In this document: one piece after another, positions 17,568 to 27,058 of the stretch | Position numbering within the stretch: the first letter of the stretch is position 1 | How the letters are laid out: the number at the start of each line of letters is the position of its first letter | Origin: Pseudomonadota bacterium | GTDB lineage: Bacteria > Pseudomonadota > Gammaproteobacteria > Burkholderiales > Rhodocyclaceae | Reading direction: 5' to 3' | Assembly (NCBI GenBank): GCA_018241665.1 | Contig: JAFEDK010000013.1 | Coordinates: 262,340-326,339, forward strand | DNA: 64,000 bases | Translations under genes and position numbers: made by a program | Notes under the pieces: generated by a model | Database searches by the model: none | What the model was told of the DNA's origin: nothing | Seen by the model: the letters and a program-made list of their open reading frames with translations, nothing else

Positions 17568-18007
17568 TCCAGGTCGCGCAGCCAGGCGATGCCGTCGGCG
17601 GTGATGCTGACCAGGGTCCAGAAGGGCGTCCCTTCTTCCCGCCAGGCGTCGGAGGCTTCCTGGAGGATGGACAGGGCGGTGCCGAAATCCGCCGGGTTGG
17701 CGGCGGCGAAGGCATCGGCATGGTCGAGGACCAGCACATAGCCGTCTGCCTCCAGCCACGACATGTCGTTCAGGCAGTCGGCCAGCGCGTCCCAGTTGTG
17801 TCCGTACCAGTCCGGGAACTCGAGGGTTGTGCCGATGGCGGCCAGAAAACCGTCCTTGTCGGTGATGCGGGTGAGGTCGAGGCGGAGCAGCGCGTATCCC
17901 AGGCTTTCCGTCGCTTCCTCCAGGGCCAGGTCGGTTGCGTAGGGCAGGTGATAGATGCCGGCCCGTTCGGCCCGGGGCAGCAGGGAGTGAAAGGGGGGGG
18001 CGTTCAT
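17564..18007 (-). CDS. Barstar-family ribonuclease inhibitor
   Basis: 147 residues. A divergent N-terminal part of about 35 residues is followed by a barstar-like fold: YALLRLDLTRITDKDGFLAAIGTTLEFPDWYGHNWDALADCLNDMSW, where FPDWYGHNWDAL is the family hallmark of the RNase-binding helix. Barstar proteins inhibit barnase-type RNases in the cytoplasm. The gene starts two bases after the RNase gene stop and overlaps nudB by four, so all three should be co-translated. It is the natural immunity partner of the upstream RNase. Confidence 0.88.
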   Translation of the reverse strand: MNAPPFHSLLPRAERAGIYHLPYATDLALEEATESLGYALLRLDLTRITDKDGFLAAIGTTLEFPDWYGHNWDALADCLNDMSWLEADGYVLVLDHADAFAAANPADFGTALSILQEASDAWREEGTPFWTLVSITADGIAWLRDLE

Positions 18008-18009
18008 GC

Positions 18010-18384
18010 TCAGTCCTGAATCCGCCGGAAGCTGCGGTAATGATCGTCGGTGTAGTAGAACACGTTGGGGGGACGGCCGCCGCTGATGATGCGCCGGGCA
18101 CCGCGGTCGCGGGAGCCGGGCGTGGTGACGGTGTATTCCCGGTAGAAGCCGCTCTGCGCATCCGGCAGGCGGCCTTCCCGGTTCTGGAAGGTGACGCCGT
18201 CGCGCCGGTAGGGATAGGGGCCGCCCTGGCGGATCAGCGCCAGGGTGTCGCGGGCTTCCGGAGGCAGGGCGTGGGCGCTGACCGGGGCCGGCTCGCGGCG
18301 CAGCCAGTCGGGCAGGTCGCGGGCCTGGACGGCACCGGCAAGGCACAGGAATAAAACGACAAGCAGGCGGAGGAAGGTGGGCAT
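18010..18384 (-). CDS. Secreted ribonuclease of the barnase/RNase Sa (N1/T1) family
   Basis: 124 residues with a signal peptide (about 1-21, AVQA end). The mature part has the microbial RNase core: DTLALIRQGGPYPYRRDG, FQNREGRLP, GFYREYTVTTPG and YYTDDHYRSF. The catalytic set is intact by comparison with barnase: Glu83, an Arg in RGARRI (94-98) and His115. It should cut RNA at guanines outside the cytosol. The cognate barstar gene follows directly, protecting the cell from unexported enzyme. The role could be nutrition from RNA or a secreted toxin; no delivery domain is present. Confidence 0.9.
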   Translation of the reverse strand: MPTFLRLLVVLFLCLAGAVQARDLPDWLRREPAPVSAHALPPEARDTLALIRQGGPYPYRRDGVTFQNREGRLPDAQSGFYREYTVTTPGSRDRGARRIISGGRPPNVFYYTDDHYRSFRRIQD

Positions 18385-18430
18385 GACTGTCCGCGAATCG
18401 CTGATGACGCTGCAGTGTAGCAGCGGCCTA

Positions 18431-20056
18431 TCAGGATGAGGGGCGGATGCCGTACTTCTTCAACAGGTTGTAATAGTAGGTGGTGAGCGCCGGCAGGCGG
18501 GAGTTGCCCGGGTCGATCTGGCGGGCCCGCTCCATCAGGCTGCGGGCCTGTTCCGCGAAGCGCTCGTTCCAGCCACAGTTCTCCACGTACTTGAGGAGGG
18601 CGAGGGTCGCGTTGAACAGTACATGGATGTTGGTCGGCATCTTGCGGACGGCGCTGAGCATGAACTGCACCGCGCCTTCGTAATCGCCACCCTGGGCCTT
18701 GCGGGCGCCTTCGGCAACCAGGTCCTTCACTTCGCCCTGGGTGCGCGACAGCAGCTGTTCGCACAGCTCGCTCCGGCCAGCTTCGCGCAGGATGCGCTTG
18801 GTGCTCTCCAGGGCGCGGTCGTCGGTGGCATTGCGCATCAGGTCGAGGACGACCTCCGTGCCATGCTCTTCCATCTGGCTGGCGAAGCAGGCCCGGGCGA
18901 GTTCCTTCTTGAGGCCTTGGGACAGGTTGCTGCTGGCACCGCTGCCGTCGCTGGCCAGCGCCTTGATGGCCTCCGAGGCCTTGGTGGTATCGCCTTTCTT
19001 CAGGTGTACCAGGGCGCTCGACAGGGAGGTGCAGCTGCGCGTCTTGTCGAGGCCGAGCATGGAGCGCTCGAGGTCGCGGATGGTGGCTTCCGCCTGGGCC
19101 GTGTCCCCCTTGCCGAGCTGGGCCTGGACCAGCCGGACATGGTCTTCCGGGTCGCGGAAGTCGGAATACTTGCCCTTGCGGACAACTTCGCTGAGCACCT
19201 TTTCGGCGGTCTCGTGGTCCCCTGTCTCGATGGCCAGCTCGCCCAGCCGGCGCAGGCGACCGACCCGGTGGGGCGACAGGCTGGTGGCGGTGGCCAGGAC
19301 ATTGCGTGCGCCCTGCAGTTCGCCAGCGGCTTCGCGGGTGCGGGAGAGCCAGTCGTAGGCATCGAGGAACATGTCGTTCTCGGCTACCAGACCTTGCAGG
19401 ATGTCTTCCGCTTCGGCGTAACGGCGCTGCATGTGCAGCGCCTTGGCCAGCCCCAGCCGGGCCCACGGGATGCTGCGGCTGGCGAGGATCTTCTCGTACA
19501 GGGCGAAGGCCTCCTCGCCGTTGCCGCTGGCCAGCTGGAGCTCGGCGCGCAGGCGCATGAAGTCGATGCTCCAGTTGGGATGCTTTTCCTCGCCAGCGAT
19601 ACAGGCGGCGATGGCGTCGGGGGCGTTGCCGAGTTCGATCAGCCGGTATACCGGCATGAAGGCGTCGCGCTTGTCGAGGGCGCGCTCGATGCGTTCGTGC
19701 AGGGTGTCGGCAGCGAAGGGCTTGAGGATGTAGTCGTTGGGTGCGAGTTCGGCGGCGCTGATGACGCGCTCGTACTGGCGTTCGCCGGTGACCATCAGGA
19801 ACAGGGTGGTCAGCGGGATGATGTGATGGTGGCGCAGGTCTTCCAGCAGGTGCTGCCCGTCCTGGCCGTCCCCCAGGTGGTATTCGCAGAGGATCAGGTC
19901 GAAGCGCGATTCCCGCAGCTTGCGCACGGCGACTCCGGCCGTGACGGCAAATTGAACCTTGCTGATGCCGCTCATGTTGAGCATGTTGCGAAGCTGGGTC
20001 CGCATGGTCGGATTGGCTTCAACGACGAGGGCGGAGATGTTGTCGAGGTCGATCAC
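18431..20056 (-). CDS. Degenerate receiver domain - TPR repeat protein
   Basis: 541 residues. Residues about 1-125 resemble a CheY-type receiver: ALVVEANPTM, LILCEYHLGDGQDG, MVTGERQ and ILKPF. The switch Thr and Lys are kept. The phosphorylation Asp is replaced by Glu58, and the acidic pair at the N-terminus is EA (13-14), so normal phosphorylation is doubtful. From about 130 to the end are helical tetratricopeptide-like repeats (for example YAEAEDILQGLVAENDMFLDAYDWLSRTREAAGE). No DNA-binding or enzyme output domain is seen. It likely acts as a protein-binding scaffold. It is upstream of the RNase operon with 46 bases between. Confidence 0.8.
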   Translation of the reverse strand: MIDLDNISALVVEANPTMRTQLRNMLNMSGISKVQFAVTAGVAVRKLRESRFDLILCEYHLGDGQDGQHLLEDLRHHHIIPLTTLFLMVTGERQYERVISAAELAPNDYILKPFAADTLHERIERALDKRDAFMPVYRLIELGNAPDAIAACIAGEEKHPNWSIDFMRLRAELQLASGNGEEAFALYEKILASRSIPWARLGLAKALHMQRRYAEAEDILQGLVAENDMFLDAYDWLSRTREAAGELQGARNVLATATSLSPHRVGRLRRLGELAIETGDHETAEKVLSEVVRKGKYSDFRDPEDHVRLVQAQLGKGDTAQAEATIRDLERSMLGLDKTRSCTSLSSALVHLKKGDTTKASEAIKALASDGSGASSNLSQGLKKELARACFASQMEEHGTEVVLDLMRNATDDRALESTKRILREAGRSELCEQLLSRTQGEVKDLVAEGARKAQGGDYEGAVQFMLSAVRKMPTNIHVLFNATLALLKYVENCGWNERFAEQARSLMERARQIDPGNSRLPALTTYYYNLLKKYGIRPSS

Positions 20057-20160
20057 GGCAGCAGGGGATATCAGGACTGGCTAGAAGCTACGGCTGCGGA
20101 CGTTCATTCTTGAGGGGGACCCGCAAGAATGCTGCCGCGTGGAGCGCCACCGTCAGCTAG

Positions 20161-20195
20161 AAAAAAGGGCGAACTGCCATTGGCCGTTCGCCCTT
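20161..20195 (-). terminator. Rho-independent terminator of aspS
   Basis: On the minus strand AAGGGCGAAC (20195-20186) pairs with 20174-20165 and runs into TTTTTT. It lies 21 bases past the aspS stop. Confidence 0.88.
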
Positions 20196-20215
20196 CCGGT
20201 TCAATGCGCTGCCGT

Positions 20216-22006
20216 TCAGGCTGCCGGCGCTTCCGGCGCCTTGTTGCGCAGGCGGATGTGCAGCTCGCGCAACTGCTTCTCGTCCACCGGCGACGGCGCG
20301 TTGGTGAGCAGGCACTGGGCGCGCTGGGTCTTCGGGAAGGCGATCACGTCGCGAATCGACTCGGCGCCGGTCATCATCGTGACGATGCGATCGAGGCCGA
20401 AGGCCAGGCCGCCGTGCGGGGGCGCGCCGTACTTGAGGGCGTCGAGCAGGAAGCCGAACTTGGCCTGCTGTTCTTCCGGCCCGATGTTGAGGGCGGAGAA
20501 GACCTTTTCCTGCACGTCAGCACGGTGGATACGCACCGAGCCACCGCCGATTTCCCAGCCGTTGAGGGCCAGGTCATAGGCCTTGGCCAGGCACTTGCCG
20601 GGATCGCTGGTCAGCAGTTCGAGGTGCTCGTCCTTCGGGCTGGTGAAGGGGTGGTGGCAGGCGGTCCAGCGCTTGTCTTCGTCGTCGTACTCGAACATCG
20701 GGAAGTCCACGACCCACAGGGGTTCCCAGGCCTTGCCGTTGACGTAGCCCTTCTCGTGGCCGAGCTTGATGCGCAGTGCGCCGAGGGCGTCGTTGACGAC
20801 CTTGGTCTTGTCGGCGCCGAAGAAGATCAGGTCGCCGGACTGGGCGCCGGTGCGCTCAAGGATGGTGCGCAGCGCGGTTTCATTGAGGTTCTTGACGATC
20901 GGCGACTGCAGGCCCGCCTCATTCGGCTGGGTGACGTCGTTCACCTTGATGTAGGCCAGGCCCTTGGCGCCGTAGATGCCGACGAACTTGGTGTACTCGT
21001 CGATCTCGCCGCGGGACAGGCTGGCGCCGCCCGGTACGCGGATCGCCGCGACACGGCCGCCGGAGTTGGCCGGGCCGGAGAAGACCTTGAAGGCCACGTC
21101 CTTCACCGTGTCGGTGACGTCGGTCAGTTCGAGGGTCACGCGCAGGTCGGGCTTGTCGGAGCCGAAGCGGTCCATGGCTTCCGCGTAGCTCATGCGCGGG
21201 AAGGGGCTGGGCAGCTCGACGGACAGCACTTCCTTGAAGATCGTGCGGATCATCTCTTCCATCATGGCCGTGATCTCGGCCTCGGTCAGGAAGGAGGTCT
21301 CGATATCGACCTGGGTGAATTCAGGCTGGCGGTCGGCGCGCAGGTCTTCGTCGCGGAAGCACTTGACGATCTGGTAGTAGCGGTCGTAGCCGGCCACCAT
21401 CAGCATCTGCTTGAAGAGCTGCGGGGACTGGGGCAGCGCGAAGAACTGGCCATCGTGCACGCGGGACGGCACCAGGTAGTCGCGGGCGCCTTCCGGGGTG
21501 CTCTTGGTGAGCATCGGGGTTTCGATGTCGATGAAGCCCTTGGCGTCGAGGAAGCGGCGGAAGGCCATGGCCGTGCGGTAGCGCAGCATCATGTTCTTCT
21601 GCATCTGCGGGCGGCGCAGGTCGATGACGCGGTGGGTCAGGCGGGTGGTTTCGGAGAGGTTTTCCTCGTCGAGCTGGAACGGGGGCGTGGCCGAGGCGTT
21701 GAGGATCTCGATCTCATGGCACAGCACCTCGATCTCACCGGACACCAGGCCGGTGTTCTCGGTGCCGGCGGGACGACGGCGGACCTTGCCGGTGATCTTG
21801 AGGACGAACTCGTTACGGACCGATTCGGCCACCTGGAACATCTCGGCCCGATCCGGATCGCAGACGACCTGCACGAGGCCTTCGCGGTCACGCAGGTCGA
21901 TGAAGATCACACCGCCGTGGTCGCGGCGACGGTGCACCCAGCCGCAGAGGGTGACGGTTTGGTCGAGATAGGCAGCGGAAACGAGGCCGCAGTATTGAGT
22001 TCGCAT
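20216..22006 (-). CDS. aspS: Aspartyl-tRNA synthetase
   Basis: 596 residues, the bacterial AspRS length. An OB-fold anticodon domain (about 1-110, [20 protein letters not shown]) is followed by the class II catalytic domain: motif 2 around [21 protein letters not shown], the bacterial GAD insert in the middle, and motif 3 [16 protein letters not shown]. It charges tRNA-Asp in the cytosol. Whether it is discriminating or also charges tRNA-Asn was not decided. It is downstream of fmdB and a DUF502 gene, an arrangement common in betaproteobacteria. Confidence 0.97.
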   Translation of the reverse strand: MRTQYCGLVSAAYLDQTVTLCGWVHRRRDHGGVIFIDLRDREGLVQVVCDPDRAEMFQVAESVRNEFVLKITGKVRRRPAGTENTGLVSGEIEVLCHEIEILNASATPPFQLDEENLSETTRLTHRVIDLRRPQMQKNMMLRYRTAMAFRRFLDAKGFIDIETPMLTKSTPEGARDYLVPSRVHDGQFFALPQSPQLFKQMLMVAGYDRYYQIVKCFRDEDLRADRQPEFTQVDIETSFLTEAEITAMMEEMIRTIFKEVLSVELPSPFPRMSYAEAMDRFGSDKPDLRVTLELTDVTDTVKDVAFKVFSGPANSGGRVAAIRVPGGASLSRGEIDEYTKFVGIYGAKGLAYIKVNDVTQPNEAGLQSPIVKNLNETALRTILERTGAQSGDLIFFGADKTKVVNDALGALRIKLGHEKGYVNGKAWEPLWVVDFPMFEYDDEDKRWTACHHPFTSPKDEHLELLTSDPGKCLAKAYDLALNGWEIGGGSVRIHRADVQEKVFSALNIGPEEQQAKFGFLLDALKYGAPPHGGLAFGLDRIVTMMTGAESIRDVIAFPKTQRAQCLLTNAPSPVDEKQLRELHIRLRNKAPEAPAA

Positions 22007-22059
22007 GGTGGGGTAAGGATTCCTGGAAAAAGCGGAACGCGGTCGGACGACAACCGCGT

Positions 22060-22695
22060 TTATTGATTCAGAAGGGCAGGGGCCGGCCGCGGGCTTGGCG
22101 TGCGGTGCGCGGGCGGGGCCACGACACCCATCGAGATGATGTACTTGAGGGCTTCATCGACGCTCATGTCCAGCTCGATGGCGTCCTTGCGGGGCAGCAT
22201 CAGGAAGAAGCCGGAGGTCGGGTTCGGCGTCGTCGGCACGTACACGCTGACGAAATCGGGACCCAGGTGATGGCCGGCATCGCCGCCAGGCGCGCCGGTC
22301 TGGAAGCCGATGGTCCACATCCCTTCGCGCGGGTACTGGATCAGCAGCGCCTTGCGGAAAGCCTGGCCGTTGCTGGACAGCAGGGTGTCCGACACCTGCT
22401 TGACACTGTAGTAGATCGACTTGACGACCGGGATGCGCGACAGGGCGCCCTCCCAGAAGCGCACCAGGCGCTGGCCGACGAAATTGGCGGCGGCCAGGCC
22501 GGTGACGAGGATCAGCAGCAGCGAGACGATGACGCCGATGCCTGGAAGGTGGAAGCCCAGGAAGGCCTCGGGGCGCAGGGCCTCGGGGACCAGCAGCAGG
22601 ATCTGGTCGAGGGTGTTGACGATCCAGGCCAGCACCACGAAGGTGATGACCACGGGGATCCAGATCAGCAGGCCGGTGACGAAGTATTTTTTCAT
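22060..22695 (-). CDS. DUF502 family inner-membrane protein
   Basis: 211 residues with two membrane segments near the N-terminus (about 5-25 and 52-74) and a conserved soluble part with [20 protein letters not shown] and [23 protein letters not shown], both signatures of the DUF502 family. Function is unknown. It lies between fmdB and aspS, a conserved order; 53 bases separate it from aspS. The Pro-rich C-terminus is variable in the family. Confidence 0.9.
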   Translation of the reverse strand: MKKYFVTGLLIWIPVVITFVVLAWIVNTLDQILLLVPEALRPEAFLGFHLPGIGVIVSLLLILVTGLAAANFVGQRLVRFWEGALSRIPVVKSIYYSVKQVSDTLLSSNGQAFRKALLIQYPREGMWTIGFQTGAPGGDAGHHLGPDFVSVYVPTTPNPTSGFFLMLPRKDAIELDMSVDEALKYIISMGVVAPPAHRTPSPRPAPALLNQ

Positions 22696-22720
22696 TCAGC
22701 GCAGTTCGCGTGCGTCGCTA

Positions 22721-22987
22721 TCAGTGGCACGCGCAACTGCCGCCGCAGGGCGTCGGCGCAGGGCTGTCGGATTTGGCCGCTTCGGTCTTCGGGCTGGAGC
22801 CGCTGCCGCCCTTGAAGTCAGTGGCGTACCAGCCGCTGCCCTTGAGCTGAAAGCCTGCCGCCGACAGTTGCTTGGCGTAGCTTTCGGCACCACAGGCCGG
22901 ACAGATGGTGAGCGGGGCATCGCTCATTTTTTGAAGGTGGTCTTTTTGGTGGCCGCAGCTGCTGCAGCGGTACTCGTAGATAGGCAT
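22721..22987 (-). CDS. FmdB-family zinc ribbon protein
   Basis: 88 residues. The first 45 form an FmdB-type zinc ribbon: MPIYEYRCSSCGHQ with CSSC and then CPACG. After a Ser/Lys/Pro-rich linker the protein ends GGSCACH, a second Cys cluster common in this subgroup. Such proteins are small putative regulators. The ATG at 22987 gives the family-typical MPIYEY start; a longer in-frame extension was discarded. It starts the fmdB-DUF502-aspS run. Confidence 0.9.
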   Translation of the reverse strand: MPIYEYRCSSCGHQKDHLQKMSDAPLTICPACGAESYAKQLSAAGFQLKGSGWYATDFKGGSGSSPKTEAAKSDSPAPTPCGGSCACH

Positions 22988-23102
22988 GACGAGCTCCGGA
23001 AAGTCAATGGGGCGAAGTTTAGCGCATCGCAACATCGGGCGAAACAGACCCGCACTCCAACAGGTGGGGGCGGCGGGGCCTGTTTCAAGGTCCGGAGGGG
23101 GC

Positions 23103-23957
23103 TTACAGCATGTCCAGATAGGCCTGTGTCAGCGAACCGCCCCAGTACAGGGCCAGCAGCCCGGCGGCTGCCAGGTAGGGGCCGAAGGGGATCGGGATCT
23201 CGCGGCCATGGCGACGGAGCACGATCAGCGCCACGCCGACGATGGCACCCACCGCGGACGACAGCAGGATGGTCAGCGGGAGTACCTGCCAGCCCATCCA
23301 CGCACCCAGTGCCGCGAGGAGCTTGAAATCGCCGTAGCCCATGCCCTCCTTGCCGGTGGTGAGCTTGAACAGCCAGTACACCGACCACAGGGTCAGGTAG
23401 CCGGCCGAAGCGCCGACGACCGCGCTGGAGAGATCGGTGTAGGTGCCGGACAGATTGAGCAACAGACCAAGCCACAGTAGCGGCAGGGTGATGCTGTCGG
23501 GCAGCAGTTGGGTGTCCAGGTCGATGAAGCACAGGGCGATGAGGGCCCATACGAAGACCAGTGCTCCCCAGCCTGCCAGGCCAAAGCCGAAGTGATGGGC
23601 GGTAAACCACGACAGCGCAGCGCACAGCACCTCGATGAGCGGATAGCGGACACTGATCGGGCCGTCGCAGTGCCGGCAGCGTCCGCGCAGCAGCAGGTAA
23701 CTGACGACCGGGATGTTCTCGAGCGCCCCGATCAGGTGGCCGCAATGGGGGCAGCGCGAGCGCGGCGTGGCGAGGTTGAAGCGCGGTTGCGGCGCACCCG
23801 GCTCCTCGCCGCGCAGGGTGGCGGCCTCGGCCTGCCATTCCCGCTCCATCATCAGCGGCAGGCGGTGAATGACCACGTTGAGGAAGCTGCCGACAAAAAG
23901 GCCGAGCAGCGCGCACAGCGCCGGAAAGACGAGCGTGTCCTGCAGGAGGATGTCCAT
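23103..23957 (-). CDS. pilD: Type IV prepilin peptidase/N-methylase
   Basis: 284 residues with about eight membrane segments. PilD cleaves and methylates type IV prepilins and type II pseudopilins at the inner membrane. The zinc site CPHC...CRHC in the cytoplasmic loop and both catalytic aspartates are present, in FIDLDTQLLPD and GYGDFKLLAALGAWMG. It is the last gene of pilB-pilC-pilD, the usual order. No pilA is in the window. coaE, which often follows, is absent here. Confidence 0.95.
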   Translation of the reverse strand: MDILLQDTLVFPALCALLGLFVGSFLNVVIHRLPLMMEREWQAEAATLRGEEPGAPQPRFNLATPRSRCPHCGHLIGALENIPVVSYLLLRGRCRHCDGPISVRYPLIEVLCAALSWFTAHHFGFGLAGWGALVFVWALIALCFIDLDTQLLPDSITLPLLWLGLLLNLSGTYTDLSSAVVGASAGYLTLWSVYWLFKLTTGKEGMGYGDFKLLAALGAWMGWQVLPLTILLSSAVGAIVGVALIVLRRHGREIPIPFGPYLAAAGLLALYWGGSLTQAYLDML

Positions 23958-23979
23958 GGGTACGAAAGGTCGCGGTGAC

Positions 23980-25224
23980 TTAGCCGACGACGGCGCCGAG
24001 CTTGAAGATGGGCAGGTACATGGCCACCACGAGGCCGCCGATCACCACCCCGAGGAACACCATGATCAGCGGCTCGAGCAACTGGCTGAGGCCGGCGACC
24101 GCGTCGTCCACTTCCCGTTCGAAGAAGTCCGCGACCTTGCTGAGCATGGAGTCGAGCTGGCCGGATTCCTCGCCGATGGACACCATCTGCACCACCATGG
24201 TGGGGAAGACGTGGGAGTTCTGCATGGCCACGGTCAGGCTGGTACCGGTGCTCACATCCGACTGGATCTGCTTGGTGGCATTTTTGTAGACCACGTTGCC
24301 GGATGCGCCACCGACCGAGTCCAGCGCCTCGACGAGGGGCACGCCGGCCGCGAACATGGTGGACAGGGTTCGTGTCCAGCGGGCAATGGTGGCCTTGCGG
24401 ACCACCTCGCCAATCACCGGGACCTGCAGCATGGCCTTGTCTACGGCGACCTGCATCGGTACCGAGCGTTTGTAGGAATACGAGATGCCGATGACCGTGC
24501 CGGCGATGATGCCGAAGCCGAGATACCAGTACTGGACGAAGAAGTCGGAAATGGCGATCACGAACATGGTCGGCGCCGGCAGGTCGGCGCCAAAGCTGGC
24601 GAACACCTTCTTGAACTCGGGGACCACGAACAGCATCATCACCGTGACCACCAGGGCGGCAACCACCACCACGGCGATCGGGTAGAACATCGCCGATTTG
24701 ATCTTGCTCTTGATGGCAAGAATCTTTTCCTTGTACGACGCCAGGCGATCGAGCAGCGAGTCGAGGATGCCGGCCTGTTCGCCCGCCTCGACGAGGTTGC
24801 AGAACAGCGCGTCGAAATGTTCGGGGTGGCGGCGGAAGGCCTGGGACAGGTTGCTGCCGGTTTCCACGTTGGCGCGCACGTCGTTGAGCAGGCGCCCCAG
24901 CGAGGGGTTGCCGCAGCCCTTGATGGCGATGTCGAAGGACTGCAGCAGCGGCACGCCGGAACGCATCATCGTGGACAGCTGGCGGGTGAACAGCGCGATG
25001 TCCTTGTCGGTGATCTTGCGGCCACGGGAGAAGGACTGCTTGCGGATTTTGTGCGCCAGCACGCCCTGGCGGCGCAGGATGGTCTGGACCACGGTTTCCG
25101 TGGCAGCGCGCATTTCGCCGCGGATGATCTTGCCGGTCTTGTCCTTGCCTTCCCACAGGAAAAGGTATTCGCGGGTGGCGCTGGCGCCTCGGGGGGTGGG
25201 CTTTTTGGTGGTTGTTGTGGCCAT
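23980..25224 (-). CDS. pilC: Type IV pilus inner-membrane platform protein PilC
   Basis: 414 residues with two GspF domains and membrane segments near 175-195, 220-245 and 385-405. Family motifs are clear: TRQLSTMMRSGVPLLQSFDI and TLSTMFAAGVPLVEALDSV, each starting a GspF repeat. PilC is the platform on which PilB works to assemble pilin. The ATG at 25224 gives MATTTTKK; an upstream start would overlap pilB and was rejected. It begins 22 bases after the pilB stop. Confidence 0.95.
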   Translation of the reverse strand: MATTTTKKPTPRGASATREYLFLWEGKDKTGKIIRGEMRAATETVVQTILRRQGVLAHKIRKQSFSRGRKITDKDIALFTRQLSTMMRSGVPLLQSFDIAIKGCGNPSLGRLLNDVRANVETGSNLSQAFRRHPEHFDALFCNLVEAGEQAGILDSLLDRLASYKEKILAIKSKIKSAMFYPIAVVVVAALVVTVMMLFVVPEFKKVFASFGADLPAPTMFVIAISDFFVQYWYLGFGIIAGTVIGISYSYKRSVPMQVAVDKAMLQVPVIGEVVRKATIARWTRTLSTMFAAGVPLVEALDSVGGASGNVVYKNATKQIQSDVSTGTSLTVAMQNSHVFPTMVVQMVSIGEESGQLDSMLSKVADFFEREVDDAVAGLSQLLEPLIMVFLGVVIGGLVVAMYLPIFKLGAVVG

Positions 25225-25246
25225 CGGTGCGTTCCGCTTGAGGCGA

Positions 25247-26965
25247 TCACTCGTTCGTGCAGGCAAGGACTTCGCTAAGGGACGTGATGCCCTGCTTGAC
25301 CTTCAGCAGGCCGGACTGGCGCAGATCCCTCACGCCTTCGATCTGGGCCTGGGCCGCAATATCCATCGAGTTGCCGTTTGTCATGATTATACGTGCGATC
25401 TCCTCGGATATCGGCATCACCTGGTAAATACCCAGGCGCCCCTTGTACCCGCTGCCCTTGCAGCGCTCACAGCCCTTTGGCCCGTAAGGCTGCCAGCTGC
25501 CGTCCAGATCGGCCTCGCTGAAGCCCGCCGAGATGAGCGCCTCGAGCGGAATGTCCACCGGCTGCTTGCAGGTGCACAGGCGCCGGGCCAGACGCTGGGC
25601 GGTGATCATGATGACCGAGGAGGCGATGTTGAACGGCGCCACGCCCATGTTGCGCAGACGTTCCAGCGTGGAGGGGGCGTCGTTGGTGTGCAGGGTGGAT
25701 AGCACCAGGTGGCCGGTTTGCGCAGCCTTGACCGAGATTTCGGCCGTCTCCAGGTCACGGATTTCGCCGACCATGATCACGTCCGGATCCTGGCGCAGGA
25801 AGGCGCGCAGGGCCGAGGCGAAGGTGAGGCCGGCCTTTTCGTTGACGTTGACCTGGTTGATCCCGGGCAGGTTGATTTCCGCTGGGTCTTCCGCGGTGCT
25901 GATATTGACGCCGGCCTTGTTGAGGATGTTCAGGCAGGTGTACAGCGAGACCGTTTTGCCGCTGCCGGTGGGGCCGGTGACCAGGATCATGCCGTAGGGC
26001 CGCTCGACCGCCGCCATCAGGGCGTCCCGCTGGTCGGGCTCGTAGCCGAGCGCCTCGATGCCGAGCATCGCCGAGGTCGGATCGAGAATCCGCATCACGA
26101 TCTTCTCGCCGTGAAGGGTCGGCAGCGTTGAAACCCGGAAGTCGATGGCCTTGTTCTTGGATAGCACCAGCTTCATCCGGCCATCCTGCGGGATGCGCTT
26201 CTCAGAGATGTCGAGCCGGGAGATGACCTTGATGCGGGCGGCGATCTTTTCCTTCAGCACCAGCGGCGGCTGGGCGATTTCGCGGAGGATGCCGTCGGTA
26301 CGGAAGCGGATCCGGTAGTACTTTTCGTAGGGCTCGAAGTGGATGTCCGATGCCCCTTCGTTGATTGCGTCGATCAACAGCTTCTGGATGAAGCGCACCA
26401 CCGGTGCGTCGTCCACCTCGGACTGGACGTCTTCCTGCTGTTGCTGGCTCTCGGCGGCGCCCTCCTTGCCGAGGAGGTCCATGTCGAACTCTTCGCCGGT
26501 GAGGTCCTTGATGGCGTCGGCCGCCGTTTCCGAGAGCTTTTCCACCAGCGCGATGAGCTTGGGCGCCTCGACCACCACCGGGTCGACGGCCAGTCCGGTC
26601 TGGAAACGGATCTCGTCGAGGATGCGCAGGTTGGATGGGTCGGACAGGGCCAGGGCGAGCCGGTTGCCGCGCCGCCCGAGGGCGACCACCTGATGCTTGT
26701 TCATCAGCTTGCGGTCGATCGCATCGACCGCAATGAAGGACTCGTCGAAGGCGGAGAGGTCGAGGATCGGCGAGCCGAAGGTCTCGGCCGCGAAGCGGGC
26801 GATGTCCAGGGCGCTCATCAGGCCGCGCTGGATGACTTCGACGATGAAGTCGTTCGGGTTGCCGGACGGCGACGAACAGGCGACCGCTTCTGCTTCGAGC
26901 AGGCGGCCATGCTGGATGAGGGCGCGGGCGAGGCCGCTCAGTGCGACCTGGGGGTTAGCAGACAT
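25247..26965 (-). CDS. pilB: Type IV pilus extension ATPase PilB
   Basis: 572 residues. N-terminal MshEN-like region (about 1-150), then the GspE-type ATPase: Walker A GPTGSGKT, Asp box STAEDPAEINLPGINQ, Walker B DPDVIMVGEIRD, His box HTNDAPSTLERL. A tetracysteine zinc motif (CTCKQ and CERCKGSGYKGRLG) near 450-500 marks the extension ATPases. It powers pilus assembly in the cytoplasm. The Glu/Gln-rich stretch near 165-185 is a linker. It starts the pilBCD operon. Confidence 0.95.
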   Translation of the reverse strand: MSANPQVALSGLARALIQHGRLLEAEAVACSSPSGNPNDFIVEVIQRGLMSALDIARFAAETFGSPILDLSAFDESFIAVDAIDRKLMNKHQVVALGRRGNRLALALSDPSNLRILDEIRFQTGLAVDPVVVEAPKLIALVEKLSETAADAIKDLTGEEFDMDLLGKEGAAESQQQQEDVQSEVDDAPVVRFIQKLLIDAINEGASDIHFEPYEKYYRIRFRTDGILREIAQPPLVLKEKIAARIKVISRLDISEKRIPQDGRMKLVLSKNKAIDFRVSTLPTLHGEKIVMRILDPTSAMLGIEALGYEPDQRDALMAAVERPYGMILVTGPTGSGKTVSLYTCLNILNKAGVNISTAEDPAEINLPGINQVNVNEKAGLTFASALRAFLRQDPDVIMVGEIRDLETAEISVKAAQTGHLVLSTLHTNDAPSTLERLRNMGVAPFNIASSVIMITAQRLARRLCTCKQPVDIPLEALISAGFSEADLDGSWQPYGPKGCERCKGSGYKGRLGIYQVMPISEEIARIIMTNGNSMDIAAQAQIEGVRDLRQSGLLKVKQGITSLSEVLACTNE

Positions 26966-27058
26966 GCCGAAGCGTCGAAAGGGTTGAGCGGCCGCCTGGG
27001 GCGTGCGGCGATCATGCCGCCGCGGACAGGGCTTGTAAAGCCTGTGCGCCGGAAGCGG

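Noticed and set aside
20129-22066. Long plus-strand open frame opposite aspS
   Set aside because: Antisense shadow of aspS with no recognisable motif.
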